Source: Nostoc paludosum FACHB-159
Lineage (GTDB): Bacteria > Cyanobacteriota > Cyanobacteriia > Cyanobacteriales > Nostocaceae
Direction: 5' to 3'
NCBI RefSeq assembly: GCF_014698835.1
Contig: NZ_JACJTU010000017.1
Coordinates: forward strand, 62,001 to 126,000
Length of the DNA stretch: 64,000 nucleotides
Each line of letters opens with the position of its first letter. The first letter of the stretch is position 1. The notes under the pieces are model-generated. The model did no database searches, was not told where the DNA came from, and worked only from the letters and a program-made list of their open reading frames with translations. Position numbers and translations under genes: made by a program. Below are positions 50,970-59,957 of the stretch, piece after piece.

Positions 50970-52826
50970 ATGAGTGAATTTTTATTTTTAACGAGTTGGT
51001 TTGTGCCTTTGTATAGCTTATTCGGCGCAATTTTGACCTTGCCGTGGGGATTGGGAATAATTCAGCGGACAGGGCCAAGACCTGCGGCATACTTCAACTT
51101 GTTGACGACCTTTTTGGCTTTTGTGCATAGCTTGTTTGTATTTAAAGATATTTGGGATAGAGAACCACAAAATTTGCTGGTTAGCTGGTTCAAAGCTGCC
51201 GATTTAGATTTATCCTTTGCCTTGGAACTCTCACCAGTGAGTATCGGGGCAACAGTTTTAATTACAGGCATAAGCTTACTGGCACAAGTTTACGCCTTGG
51301 GTTATATGGAAAAAGACTGGTCGTTAGCACGTTTTTTTGCGCTGCTGGGATTTTTTGAAGCAGCGCTGAGTGCTTTAGCAATCAGTGATTCTTTATTTTT
51401 CAGCTATTGTCTTTTGGAAGTTCTGACACTTTCAACTTATTTGCTGGTGGGGTTCTGGTATGCTCAACCCTTAGTAGTGACAGCAGCGCGAGACGCGTTT
51501 TTAACTAAACGGGTGGGAGACTTGTTACTGCTGATGGCTGTTGTCACTCTTTCCACCTTAGCTGGCAGTTTGAACTTTTCCGATTTATATGAGTGGGCAC
51601 AAACAGCTAATTTAAGCCCAATGGCATCAACATTATTGGGATTGGCGTTAATAGCTGGGCCTGCTGGGAAATGCGCCCAGTTTCCACTGCACCTGTGGTT
51701 AGATGAGGCAATGGAAGGGCCGAACCCGGCTTCGGTAATGCGAAATTCCTTGGTGGTAGCTGGTGGTGCTTACTTACTATTTAAGCTGCAACCATTGTTA
51801 GCACTGTCGCCAGTTGCCTTGAATGCTTTGGTAATCATGGGCACGGTAACGGCCATTGGTGCAACATTAGTATCCATCGCTCAAATAGACATTAAGCGAG
51901 CCTTATCTCACTCTACTAGTGCATACATGGGGTTAGCGTTTTTGGCAGTTGGCTTGCAACAAGGTGGTGTAGCCTTGATGTTGCTGTTAACCCATGCGAT
52001 CGCCAAAGCATTATTATTTATGAGTTCTGGTTCAGTGATCTTAACTACCCAAAGTCAAGACTTGACAGAAATGGGCGGTTTATGGTCAAGGATGCCAGCC
52101 ACCACCACGGCCTACATCGTCGGTTCCGCAGGAATGGTGACACTCCTACCACTGGGAAGCTTCTGGGCAATGTTAGCATGGGCTGACGGTTTTGTCAGTA
52201 TTAGCCCTTGGGTAATTGGAGTTTTATTACTAGTCAATGGCTTGACAGCATTAAACTTGACCAGAGTATTTAGATTAGTCTTTTGGGGTAAACCGCAACA
52301 AAAGACCCGGCGTACTCCAGAAGTTGGCTGGTCGATGGCATTGCCAATGGTGACTTTAACAATATTGACTTTGCTTCTACCCCTGATGTTACAGCAGTGG
52401 TATTTGCTACCTGATTGGGAAAGTATCAATTGGTATGTAGCATTAGCGTTGTTTGCTTCTACAGTAATAGGAGTAGTTGTAGGGTCTACAATTTATCTCC
52501 ACAAAGCCTGGTCAAGATCGAGAATCCTGGCATGGAGATTTTTCCAAGATTTGTTGGGTTATGACTTTTACATCGATCGCATTTATCGAGTCACCGTCGT
52601 GAGTGCAGTAGCACTGCTATCTAAGATTTCTGCTTGGAGCGATCGCTATTTGGTTGACGGTATAGTGAATTTAGTTGGGTTTGCCACGATTCTTAGCGGA
52701 CAAAGTTTAAAATACAGCATTTCCGGGCAATCCCAAGGTTATATGTTGACCATCCTAGCAGTCGTTAGCATCCTGGGCTTTTTCATCAGTTGGTCATTGG
52801 GTTTATTAGATAAATTGCCCTTTTAA
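50970..52826 (+). CDS. ndhF4: NDH-1 subunit NdhF4 (CO2 uptake complex)
   Basis: A 618-residue polytopic membrane protein with about fifteen hydrophobic segments, similar to the NuoL antiporter-like subunit. Landmarks are ARDAFLTKRVGDLLLLMAVV, GPAGKCAQFPLHLWLDEAME, GPNPASVMRNSLVVAGG and the lysine-bearing THAIAKALLFMSSG helix. With ndhD4 and cupB it makes the constitutive NDH-1MS' complex in the thylakoid membrane that converts CO2 to bicarbonate. The gene order is the same as in Anabaena. Confidence 0.92.
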   Translation: MSEFLFLTSWFVPLYSLFGAILTLPWGLGIIQRTGPRPAAYFNLLTTFLAFVHSLFVFKDIWDREPQNLLVSWFKAADLDLSFALELSPVSIGATVLITGISLLAQVYALGYMEKDWSLARFFALLGFFEAALSALAISDSLFFSYCLLEVLTLSTYLLVGFWYAQPLVVTAARDAFLTKRVGDLLLLMAVVTLSTLAGSLNFSDLYEWAQTANLSPMASTLLGLALIAGPAGKCAQFPLHLWLDEAMEGPNPASVMRNSLVVAGGAYLLFKLQPLLALSPVALNALVIMGTVTAIGATLVSIAQIDIKRALSHSTSAYMGLAFLAVGLQQGGVALMLLLTHAIAKALLFMSSGSVILTTQSQDLTEMGGLWSRMPATTTAYIVGSAGMVTLLPLGSFWAMLAWADGFVSISPWVIGVLLLVNGLTALNLTRVFRLVFWGKPQQKTRRTPEVGWSMALPMVTLTILTLLLPLMLQQWYLLPDWESINWYVALALFASTVIGVVVGSTIYLHKAWSRSRILAWRFFQDLLGYDFYIDRIYRVTVVSAVALLSKISAWSDRYLVDGIVNLVGFATILSGQSLKYSISGQSQGYMLTILAVVSILGFFISWSLGLLDKLPF

Positions 52827-52835
52827 GAGTGCTAA

Positions 52836-52863
52836 GTACAGACGCGATTCATCGCGTCTGTAC
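52836..52863. repeat. Perfect inverted repeat between ndhF4 and ndhD4
   Basis: Arms GTACAGACGCGAT and ATCGCGTCTGTAC are separated by only two bases. It lies in an 88-base gap inside a presumed operon, so it must either be tolerated by readthrough or affect the ratio of the two subunits. Confidence 0.82.
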
Positions 52864-52914
52864 AAGAGTTAGGAGTTATTCTCCCTCATCCCCCCATCCC
52901 TTTACCTGAAGTGT

Positions 52915-54417
52915 ATGCTTAGTGCTTTAATTCTAGTGCCCTTGATTGGCGCAGCTTTAATTGGTTTCTGGCCCTCTAGCATTAGTGGGAAATTTGCCCG
53001 TGGGGTAGCTTTGGTATTTGCGATTATTGTTTTCTTTTTGACAGTTGTACTAACAATTCAGTTCCGCCCTGGAGAAGTCACTCAACAGTTTGCCGAGTCT
53101 GTTCCTTGGGTAGATGTCTTAGGCTTGAACTATAACCTGGGAGTAGATGGTTTATCTTTACCATTGCTGGTTTTAAATGGACTTTTGACTTGCATTGCCA
53201 TCTATAGTAGCGATGAATCCCTTGGGCGTCCTAAATTGTATTACTCTTTGATACTACTGTTAAGCGTCGGGGTAACTGGAGCTTTCTTAGCACAGGATCT
53301 ACTGCTATTTTTCCTGTTTTACGAATTGGAGTTGATTCCCCTGTATCTGTTGATAGCGATTTGGGGTGGTGCAAAACGGGGTTATGCTGCAACCAAATTT
53401 CTCATTTATACTGCCGTTTCCGGAGTCCTGATTTTAGCAAGTTTCCTGGGCATGGTTTGGCTAAGTGGTTCCTCTAGTTTTGCACTAGCAACCTTGAACG
53501 CCAAGACTCTGCCTTTGGCAACACAACTTTTACTGCTAGTGGGAATTTTGGTAGGTTTCGGAATTAAAATTCCCTTAGTTCCCTTCCATACTTGGTTGCC
53601 AGATGCTCACGTTGAAGCTTCCACACCGATTTCCGTACTGTTGGCTGGGGTACTGTTAAAGTTGGGAACTTACGGCTTACTCCGATTTGGTATGAACTTG
53701 TTACCGGAAGCTTGGAATTATGTGGCTCCTTGGTTAGCAATTTGGGCAGCAGTAAGTGTATTGTATGGTTCATCCTGTGCGATCGCCCAAACAGATATGA
53801 AAAAAATGGTGGCGTACAGTTCCATTGGACACATGGGTTACGTCCTGATAGCGGCGGCGGCCGCTACACCTTTAAGTGTGTTGGGTGCTGTCATGCAAAT
53901 GATTAGCCACGGCTTGATTTCTGCAATGCTATTTTTGCTGGTGGGCGTTGTGTATAAAAAAGCCGGTAGCCGGGATTTAGAAATCATCAGAGGACTCCTC
54001 AACCCAGAACGCGGTATGCCGGTAATCGGTAGCTTGATGATTGTGGGAGTCATGGCCAGCGCAGGTATACCCGGAATGTTAGGATTTATTTCCGAATTCA
54101 TCGTTTATCGGGGTAGTTTTGCAGTTTTTCCAGTACAAACACTGCTGTGTATGATTGGTACGGGGTTAACAGCAGTTTACTTTCTGTTACTTATGAACCG
54201 CGCCTTCTTTGGACGCTTATCTGCACCTGTTGTCAACTTACCACGTGTGTATTGGAGCGATCGCCTTCCAGCTGCAATTTTAGCCTTGCTAATTGTGATT
54301 TTTGGCATCCAACCGTCTTGGTTAGCACGCTGGACTGAACCAACAATTACAGCAATGATCGATACTCAAAACGTAGTAGCAGTGTCTTTAGATAAGAGAA
54401 TGGAGAATGGGAAGTAG
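52915..54417 (+). CDS. ndhD4: NDH-1 subunit NdhD4 (CO2 uptake complex)
   Basis: A 500-residue polytopic protein of the NuoM type with about thirteen hydrophobic segments. Landmarks are FLFYELELIPLYLLIAIWGG, KIPLVPFHTWLPDAHVEAST and AYSSIGHMGYVLIA. The essential Glu in FYELELIP and the Lys residues of the antiporter half-channels are present. It pairs with NdhF4 in the CO2-hydrating NDH-1 complex. The start is the ATG at 52915. Confidence 0.93.
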   Translation: MLSALILVPLIGAALIGFWPSSISGKFARGVALVFAIIVFFLTVVLTIQFRPGEVTQQFAESVPWVDVLGLNYNLGVDGLSLPLLVLNGLLTCIAIYSSDESLGRPKLYYSLILLLSVGVTGAFLAQDLLLFFLFYELELIPLYLLIAIWGGAKRGYAATKFLIYTAVSGVLILASFLGMVWLSGSSSFALATLNAKTLPLATQLLLLVGILVGFGIKIPLVPFHTWLPDAHVEASTPISVLLAGVLLKLGTYGLLRFGMNLLPEAWNYVAPWLAIWAAVSVLYGSSCAIAQTDMKKMVAYSSIGHMGYVLIAAAAATPLSVLGAVMQMISHGLISAMLFLLVGVVYKKAGSRDLEIIRGLLNPERGMPVIGSLMIVGVMASAGIPGMLGFISEFIVYRGSFAVFPVQTLLCMIGTGLTAVYFLLLMNRAFFGRLSAPVVNLPRVYWSDRLPAAILALLIVIFGIQPSWLARWTEPTITAMIDTQNVVAVSLDKRMENGK

Positions 54418-54535
54418 GGAGTTGGGAGACGGGGAGATAGGGAGAGTGGGAGAGTGAAGAGGACAAGGGGACAAGGAGAATAATTCATAACCAATACCCA
54501 ATGCCCCAACCCCTATACTTTATGGAGAACTAGCA

Positions 54536-55666
54536 ATGGTAACTATTAGAAATAAATTTACTAACGAACCTTTACCTGAGTTTATTGAACGCCTCCAAAA
54601 AGGAGAGGCATTACTCACCGATAGTCCAGAAAATGTGGTGGAAGTAGTTGGTATTCTCAAAAGCTACGGCGTAGTTTTAGATGCCTATTCAATAAATCTG
54701 AATTACATTGCTGAGCATCAGTTTTTAGTATTTTTCCCATTTTTTAAATACTTTAATGGAGAAATATCTTTTCAGAAATTACTTCGTCACTGGTGGCACG
54801 ATCGCATTAATTTTGAATATGCCGAGTATTGCATGAAAGCCATGATGTGGCACGGTGGCGGTGGTTTGGATGAATATTTAGATACAAAAGAATTTCAAGA
54901 AAGAGCGCAAGCCGTAATTACAGCTAAATTTAAAAATAATCCCTTAATTTTAGGCATTAATCAACTCTTTCCAGACTTTTTAACAGAACAGTTACGCGTC
55001 TCTGCCTACTACAGTGGTTTAGGTCAATTTTGGCGAGTCATGGCTGATATTTTCCTCAGCTTATCAGACCTCTACGACAAAGGCGAAATCAAATCGATTC
55101 CCCAAGTAGTAGACCATATTAAAGCAGGGTTAGTGGAAAGTGCGGCCAAGCCAATTACCTATAGTGTCAAAATTAAGGGAAAACTCTATGATATCATTCC
55201 CAAAGACGTTGGTTTGACCTTCTTAGCAGACACAGCAATACCTTATGTAGAGGCTGTTTTCTTTAGAGGAACACCTTTCCACGGTACAGTTTCATACAAC
55301 GCCCAAGCTTATCAAATCTCCCCAGATCAAAGTCGATTCCAATATGGCGCATTGTACGCCGATCCTCTGCCCATCGGCGGCGCAGGTATCCCTCCTACCT
55401 TGTTGATGCAAGATATGCGTCATTATCTTCCAGAGTACTTGCATGAAATTTATCGTCGCAGTCTCCGGGGTGAAGATGATTTGCGAGTGCAAATTTGTAT
55501 AACTTTCCAAAAATCGATGTTTTGCGTGACCACAGCAGCGATTTTAGGACTAGCGCCTTATCCTTTAGATACTAAAGACCCATCCGAGGAAAAAGCGAAT
55601 CGAGTTTATTTTGCAAAGTGGATGAGTCGCTTAGAAACTTCCCAGTTGCTAGAGGTGAATAAATAG
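54536..55666 (+). CDS. cupB: CO2 hydration protein CupB (ChpX)
   Basis: A 376-residue soluble protein starting MVTIRNKFTNEPLPEFIERL. Landmarks are FLVFFPFFKYFNGEISFQKL, MKAMMWHGGGGLDEYL and GAGIPPTLLMQDMRHYLPEY. The CupA/CupB (ChpY/ChpX) proteins bind the NDH-1MS complexes and carry out the vectorial hydration of CO2. Its place directly after ndhF4-ndhD4 identifies the B type. A 118-base gap with AG-rich heptamer repeats separates it from ndhD4. Confidence 0.93.
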   Translation: MVTIRNKFTNEPLPEFIERLQKGEALLTDSPENVVEVVGILKSYGVVLDAYSINLNYIAEHQFLVFFPFFKYFNGEISFQKLLRHWWHDRINFEYAEYCMKAMMWHGGGGLDEYLDTKEFQERAQAVITAKFKNNPLILGINQLFPDFLTEQLRVSAYYSGLGQFWRVMADIFLSLSDLYDKGEIKSIPQVVDHIKAGLVESAAKPITYSVKIKGKLYDIIPKDVGLTFLADTAIPYVEAVFFRGTPFHGTVSYNAQAYQISPDQSRFQYGALYADPLPIGGAGIPPTLLMQDMRHYLPEYLHEIYRRSLRGEDDLRVQICITFQKSMFCVTTAAILGLAPYPLDTKDPSEEKANRVYFAKWMSRLETSQLLEVNK

Positions 55667-55683
55667 TTGACTTTTAGTCAAAA

Positions 55684-56448
55684 TTATGCGTCTGGTTCAA
55701 TGCCTAGAGAACGCAATTGAGCAATCAGAATCTCATTTCGTTGGCGTTCTTGTTCAGCGCGTTGACGTTCTTGTTCAGCGCGTTGGCATTCAAGTTCTGC
55801 TCTTTCATCGCCAGTCAACAACAAATTACCTTGCAAATCCCACCAACGTAACCAGGGCAATTCCACGTTTTGATAAACTCCTAGCCAAATGCCTAACTCC
55901 ACTCCTAAAGGAGGTATACGATAATGTCCTCGTTCATTTGCTGCTAATAACTGGTATTGTCCACCAATGAATTCATACACTTCTATACTGGCTTTATTCA
56001 CTTCATAAATGCCATAAAACGGAGGACGAATTACTTGCTCATAAATCCAAAATTTCCCCTTCCAAGGGGTTGTATCTCTTTCCTCACTCCCATCACCAGA
56101 GACGAATTCTAAGACAATTAATGGAGCGATATGTTCTCGCCAAAATACATAAGAACGGCGCGTCAATCCATCGAGTAAGGGTGGGACATTTCCTACATAA
56201 AACCAATCCGGTGCTGCTGCTCCTTTCTCTGGAGGATCTGTCAACCGCCAGTAAATACCTAAGTCTTGACCTATACAATATTGGCCTTCTGGATGTAATT
56301 GCTGGAGAATGGGTGTAATTGAGTCCGTTAGTAAGATACTTTGGGGATGCTCTTGCCAATTTTTCACAAATGTCCCGTCAGAGTCTGGTAGCTGCGTGTG
56401 ATCAGGAAATGGGGTGAGATTGGTATCGAGGTTGGTTGCAGAGGCCAT
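55684..56448 (-). CDS. Uma2 family protein, paralogue 1
   Basis: A 254-residue Uma2/DUF820 protein. Key stretches are AAPDWFYVGNVPPLL, PLIVLEFVSGDGSEERD and GKFWIYEQVI, with probable catalytic Asp and Glu in PDW and LEFVS. The C-terminus is a coiled tail with the heptad QRAEQER repeated at 21-base spacing, ending AQLRSLGIEPDA. About four of five residues match the paralogue at 57634-58356. A 21-bp seven-unit array lies upstream of its start. Function is unknown beyond the nuclease-like fold. Confidence 0.88.
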   Translation of the reverse strand: MASATNLDTNLTPFPDHTQLPDSDGTFVKNWQEHPQSILLTDSITPILQQLHPEGQYCIGQDLGIYWRLTDPPEKGAAAPDWFYVGNVPPLLDGLTRRSYVFWREHIAPLIVLEFVSGDGSEERDTTPWKGKFWIYEQVIRPPFYGIYEVNKASIEVYEFIGGQYQLLAANERGHYRIPPLGVELGIWLGVYQNVELPWLRWWDLQGNLLLTGDERAELECQRAEQERQRAEQERQRNEILIAQLRSLGIEPDA

Positions 56449-56865
56449 AAAGTTACCTTTGCACTAGCTAAAGGTTGTTTTTAGTTTAGCAAAACATCCA
56501 GTTTTGGGGAGTAGTAATAGCTGACTACCCAAATTCAATAAACGACTACCCGAATTCAATAAACGACTACCCAAATTCAATAAACGCTTGCCCGAATTCA
56601 ATAAACGACTACCCAAATTCAACAAACGCTTGCCCGAATTCAATAAACGACTACCCGAATTCAATAAACGATCGCTTTGATTTCTTATACTCAATCTATG
56701 TAAAAATATTTAGACAATTATATTTATAAGCATAAAAATAGACTCTAAAAAAGGCATAAGAAAGGCGATCGCCTTCGCGCAAGAATCTGCGTAGGCGTAG
56801 CCCGTCGTAGACATCGCCTTCTTTTAACCCCAAAATCGGAGTCAAATATTATCATGGCAAAATGA
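56449..56865. repeat. Seven-unit 21-bp tandem repeat array upstream of Uma2 paralogue 1
   Basis: Seven full units at 56524, 56545, 56566, 56587, 56608, 56629 and 56650, each ending CCCAAATTCAATAAACG or CCCGAATTCAATAAACG and beginning ACTA or CTTG. The minus strand of 56464-56694 reads as an open frame of RLLNSGS-type heptapeptides but has no sign of being a gene. The rest of the 417-base gap (56700-56865) holds a repeat with CGTAGGCGTAGCCCGTCGTA and no gene. Confidence 0.9.
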
Positions 56866-57054
56866 TTAAGTTTTCTTTTTCTTGTTTAGCGCTTCCTGGA
56901 TAGCTTCTCTACAGAATTGTGCAGGGTCGTCTTGTGCTTTCACTTCATCTTTCATTTTTTCAGTAGCGCGAAAACTAATAGTAGTTGATAGTGGTTCTTC
57001 TCTTTCTGATTCAAATGGTCTTAAACTTTCTGGGTTACCTTTTGGATTAGGCAT
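56866..57054 (-). CDS. Small ribbon-helix-helix-like protein
   Basis: A 62-residue protein starting MPNPKGNPESLRPFESEREE. The strand STTISFRATEKM followed by helices KDEVKAQDDPAQFCREAI and QEALNKKKK fits a CopG-type ribbon-helix-helix DNA-binding protein. The longer frame from 57159 adds an aromatic stretch unlikely to be translated. It is divergent from the SAP-like gene, 123 bases apart, and between two Uma2 genes. An orphan regulator is the best reading. Confidence 0.65.
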   Translation of the reverse strand: MPNPKGNPESLRPFESEREEPLSTTISFRATEKMKDEVKAQDDPAQFCREAIQEALNKKKKT

Positions 57055-57177
57055 TGTATAGAAATATAAAAATAAGTCTGAAACACTCGTTTGCAACTGT
57101 TTAATGTTTATTTGGTGGTTGTCTAACTTTGGCGAGTACAGCAACCACCAATATCCCAATCAAAATGAGACAATTCT

Positions 57178-57555
57178 ATGTTTACACGATCGGAACTCGA
57201 AATCAAAACCATTGCTGAACTACGCTTGCTGTGCCAACGTTATGGATTACGACCCACTGGAAAATCAGTGCAGAAGGTAAGCTATATTACATCGTTGATT
57301 GCATTTCCAGCGATCGCACTTAACCAGCTACAAGAAGGGAAAGGATTACGAAGATTATCATTTGGTAGTTTTCAGTCCATCGGCGGAGCACTAGATGAGA
57401 TGAATTCTCCGACCACCGAACAAGCAGCATTAATCAAGGCAAGCTTAGAAGGCAAACATTTGAGCGCACCTAGTCGCTGGGAGCAGGAGAAACTGCTTAA
57501 CCTGTACAAAGCTAAACTGCTGCTAGAGCAAGTTATGGACTTGTTAGCGGACTAA
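57178..57555 (+). CDS. SAP-motif-like small protein
   Basis: A 125-residue protein. The N-terminal ELEIKTIAELRLLCQRYGLR then PTGKSVQKVSYITSLI follows the helix-turn-helix shape of SAP or Rho N-terminal motifs. The remainder is helical and ends AKLLLEQVMDLLAD. A nucleic acid contact is inferred only. It is followed by a terminator at 57587-57614. It faces the small ribbon-helix-helix gene head to head, and the pair may act together. Confidence 0.72.
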   Translation: MFTRSELEIKTIAELRLLCQRYGLRPTGKSVQKVSYITSLIAFPAIALNQLQEGKGLRRLSFGSFQSIGGALDEMNSPTTEQAALIKASLEGKHLSAPSRWEQEKLLNLYKAKLLLEQVMDLLAD

Positions 57556-57586
57556 TTTTTTCGCTAGCCTCGATAATCCTTTTGTG

Positions 57587-57614
57587 AGTCCTCTTCTTAG
57601 GGGACTTTTTTTTT
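57587..57614 (+). terminator. Intrinsic terminator of the SAP-like gene
   Basis: AGTCCTC pairs with GGGGACT (one G-T pair) and is followed by nine T residues. It lies about 30 bases after the stop codon. Confidence 0.8.
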
Positions 57615-57633
57615 AGTAGCTATTGCCAAATAA

Positions 57634-58356
57634 CTAAGCTTCCGGTTCAACCCCAAGCGCTCGCAATTGTGCAGTTAAGCGATCGGCTCTTTGTCGTTCT
57701 TGTTCGGCTCTTTCATCACCAGTCAACAACAAATTACCTTGTAAATCCCACCAACGCAACCAAGGCAATTCGACATTTTGATAAACTCCTTGCCAAATAC
57801 CTAACTCAACTCCCAAGCGGGTAATCGGATAATGTCCGCGTTCATTTGCTGTTAATAACTGATATTGTCCGCCAATTAATTCATATATTTCCAAGCTGGC
57901 TTTCTTCACTTCATATATGCCATAAAAAGCCGGATGAATCACCTGTTCGTAAATCCAAAATTTGCCCTGCCAAGGGGTTTTATCTCGTTCTTCACTGCCA
58001 TTCCCAGAAACAAATTCCAAAGCAATTAATGGGGCAATAAATTCTCGCCACAATACATAAGACCTCCGCGTTTGTCCATCAAGCAACGGTGGTACATTTG
58101 GTACATAAAACCAATCTGGTGCTTCTGCTCCTTTTTCTGGTGGGTCTGTCAAGCGCCAGTAAATACCTAAATCCTGACCGATACAATATTGACCATCAGG
58201 ATGTAATTGTTTGAGGACAGGTGTAATAGAGTCAGTAAGTAAAATGCTTTGGGGATGCTCTTGCCAATTTTTCACGAAAGTGCCATTAGACTCTGGTAGC
58301 TGCGTATGGTCGGGGAAAGGAGTCAGGTCTGTAGATAGGTCGGTTGCAGAGGTCAT
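57634..58356 (-). CDS. Uma2 family protein, paralogue 2
   Basis: A 240-residue protein beginning MTSATDLSTDLTPFPDHTQL, closely similar to the protein encoded at 55684-56448, with the same PDWFYVPNVPPLL and LIALEFVSGNGSEERD stretches. The tail lacks the extra QRAEQER heptads, making it shorter. The ATG at 58356 aligns with the paralogue's start; the longer frame from 58401 is rejected. The two paralogues face the same way with two small genes between, so the duplication included or was followed by insertion of that pair. Confidence 0.88.
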   Translation of the reverse strand: MTSATDLSTDLTPFPDHTQLPESNGTFVKNWQEHPQSILLTDSITPVLKQLHPDGQYCIGQDLGIYWRLTDPPEKGAEAPDWFYVPNVPPLLDGQTRRSYVLWREFIAPLIALEFVSGNGSEERDKTPWQGKFWIYEQVIHPAFYGIYEVKKASLEIYELIGGQYQLLTANERGHYPITRLGVELGIWQGVYQNVELPWLRWWDLQGNLLLTGDERAEQERQRADRLTAQLRALGVEPEA

Positions 58357-58479
58357 AAGGTATCCTCGCGCAGGAGTGCGGTTTGTTGTTGATTTTAGCA
58401 AGCACAGACTTGTCTGAAAAAACTAGGTATTTTAGCCTGCGGGAATATTTCACAAAGAGCGATCGCTATTCATGTAATC

Positions 58480-59850
58480 TCAAATTACCCGCAGTATGCT
58501 GGGAATGCTTTCTACCGCTTCCAGACTTTCAATTTCTGCCAAAGCTTGCCGGAAGTTGCCTTCCCGCACATCATGGGTCACAACTACAATCTCTGCTAGT
58601 TCTCCTTGAAAGCCTGTTTGCACAATTGACTCTAAGCTAACCCCATAGTTACCAAAGCAAGTACCTAATTTTCCGATAACTCCAGGTTGGTCATTCGTGA
58701 GAAAACGCGCATAAAACCGAGTTATCAATTCTGCCATCGGCACAATTTGGCTGTATTCGTGATGTCCGCAAGCTAATAATGGATTCAGCGAACCGATTTC
58801 GGATTGATTTAATTCCTTAGTGCTGACTGTTTGCGATTTTAAACTAGCGGCTAAATTCAAGATATCTGAGGCTACAGCACTGGCGGTTGCACCAGCACCT
58901 GCACCAGGGCCGAAAAACATCACTTGTCCAATGGGTTCTCCTTCCACAAGAATGGCATTATAAACCCCGTTAATGCTAGCCAAAGGATGCGCTTTTGGTA
59001 CTAAAGTCGGATGAACTCTCACTGACAGAGGAGACAGGGAAAATGTCCCCGCGTCCCCGCGTCCCCTTGTCCCCCCATCCTCTTGTGAGGGTGTAATTCT
59101 ATTAGCGATCGCTAACAATTTAATCACAAATCCCAACTTTTCGGCGTAGGCAATATCTGTTTTGCTGACTTGCCGAATTCCCTCGGTATACACATCTTTG
59201 AGGTTAATACGTCCACCAAAACCCAAAGATGCCAGGATGGCAATTTTATCAGCTGCGTCTAAGCCATCAACATCGGCTGTGGGGTCAGCTTCAGCATAAC
59301 CCAAGCGTTGAGCATCAGCTAAAACATCGCTGAAGTTGCTGCCTTCTGTTTGCATCCGGGTGAGGATGTAATTAGTTGTACCGTTAACGATACCTGTTAC
59401 AGTATGAATGCGGTTAACACTTAAAGACTGCTTCAGAGGTTGAATTACCGGAATTCCACCACCTACAGCGGCTTCTAACATGACGTATACGCCAGCTTGA
59501 TTGGCTGTAGTGAAAATTTCTGCACCATAGCGGGCGATTACTGCTTTATTGGCAGTGACTACGTGTTTGCCATTATTTAAAGCTTGGAGGATGAGCGATC
59601 GCGCTGGTTCTAGTCCCCCCATAACTTCGACTATTATATCCACCGCTGGATCGTTGACAATAGCTTCTAAATCTGTAGTTAATACATCCGTAGATAATTC
59701 TACTGTACGGGGTTTATCTAGCGATCGTACTCCCACCCGGTATATTTCTATTTCTTGCAACAACGGGTGACGGCCAGTTTTATCTTGTAACAACTGCACT
59801 GTACCCGTTCCCACGGTTCCTAATCCCAGTATTCCTAGTTTCACACCCAC
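58480..59850 (-). CDS. hom: Homoserine dehydrogenase
   Basis: A 456-residue enzyme. The N-terminal NAD(P) site is LGILGLGTVGTGTVQLL. The catalytic domain has VTANKAVIARYG, GGGIPVIQPLKQSLS and GLDAADKIAILASLGFGG. The C-terminal ACT domain begins near 375 (FYARFLTNDQPGVIGKLG). It reduces aspartate semialdehyde to homoserine for Thr and Met synthesis, with Thr feedback expected through ACT. A segment (EDGGTRGRGDAG) encoded near 59050-59095 looks like translated repeat DNA inserted in the enzyme. The GTG at 59850 is favoured; the ATG at 59895 lies in a palindromic repeat. Confidence 0.92.
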   Translation of the reverse strand: MGVKLGILGLGTVGTGTVQLLQDKTGRHPLLQEIEIYRVGVRSLDKPRTVELSTDVLTTDLEAIVNDPAVDIIVEVMGGLEPARSLILQALNNGKHVVTANKAVIARYGAEIFTTANQAGVYVMLEAAVGGGIPVIQPLKQSLSVNRIHTVTGIVNGTTNYILTRMQTEGSNFSDVLADAQRLGYAEADPTADVDGLDAADKIAILASLGFGGRINLKDVYTEGIRQVSKTDIAYAEKLGFVIKLLAIANRITPSQEDGGTRGRGDAGTFSLSPLSVRVHPTLVPKAHPLASINGVYNAILVEGEPIGQVMFFGPGAGAGATASAVASDILNLAASLKSQTVSTKELNQSEIGSLNPLLACGHHEYSQIVPMAELITRFYARFLTNDQPGVIGKLGTCFGNYGVSLESIVQTGFQGELAEIVVVTHDVREGNFRQALAEIESLEAVESIPSILRVI

Positions 59851-59882
59851 AACTTTTGCACCCAATTTCACCAACAACAATT

Positions 59883-59911
59883 GTAGGTAGAGCATATAAC
59901 GCCCTACCTAC
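59883..59911. repeat. Inverted repeat at the 5' end of hom
   Basis: GTAGGTAGAGC and GCCCTACCTAC pair with one mismatch. The alternative ATG of hom (59895) falls in the loop. The GTAGGTAG arm matches the repeat at 30148-30177. Confidence 0.7.
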
Positions 59912-59957
59912 TGATTATCCTTCTTCCTTCGTCTTTTGTCGTTTGTCGCCTCTTACA

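Noticed and set aside
56464..56694. Leucine-rich heptad protein on the minus strand
   Set aside because: The frame is open only because the 21-bp unit is a multiple of three; no ribosome-binding site was seen, so it is kept as a finding, not a gene.
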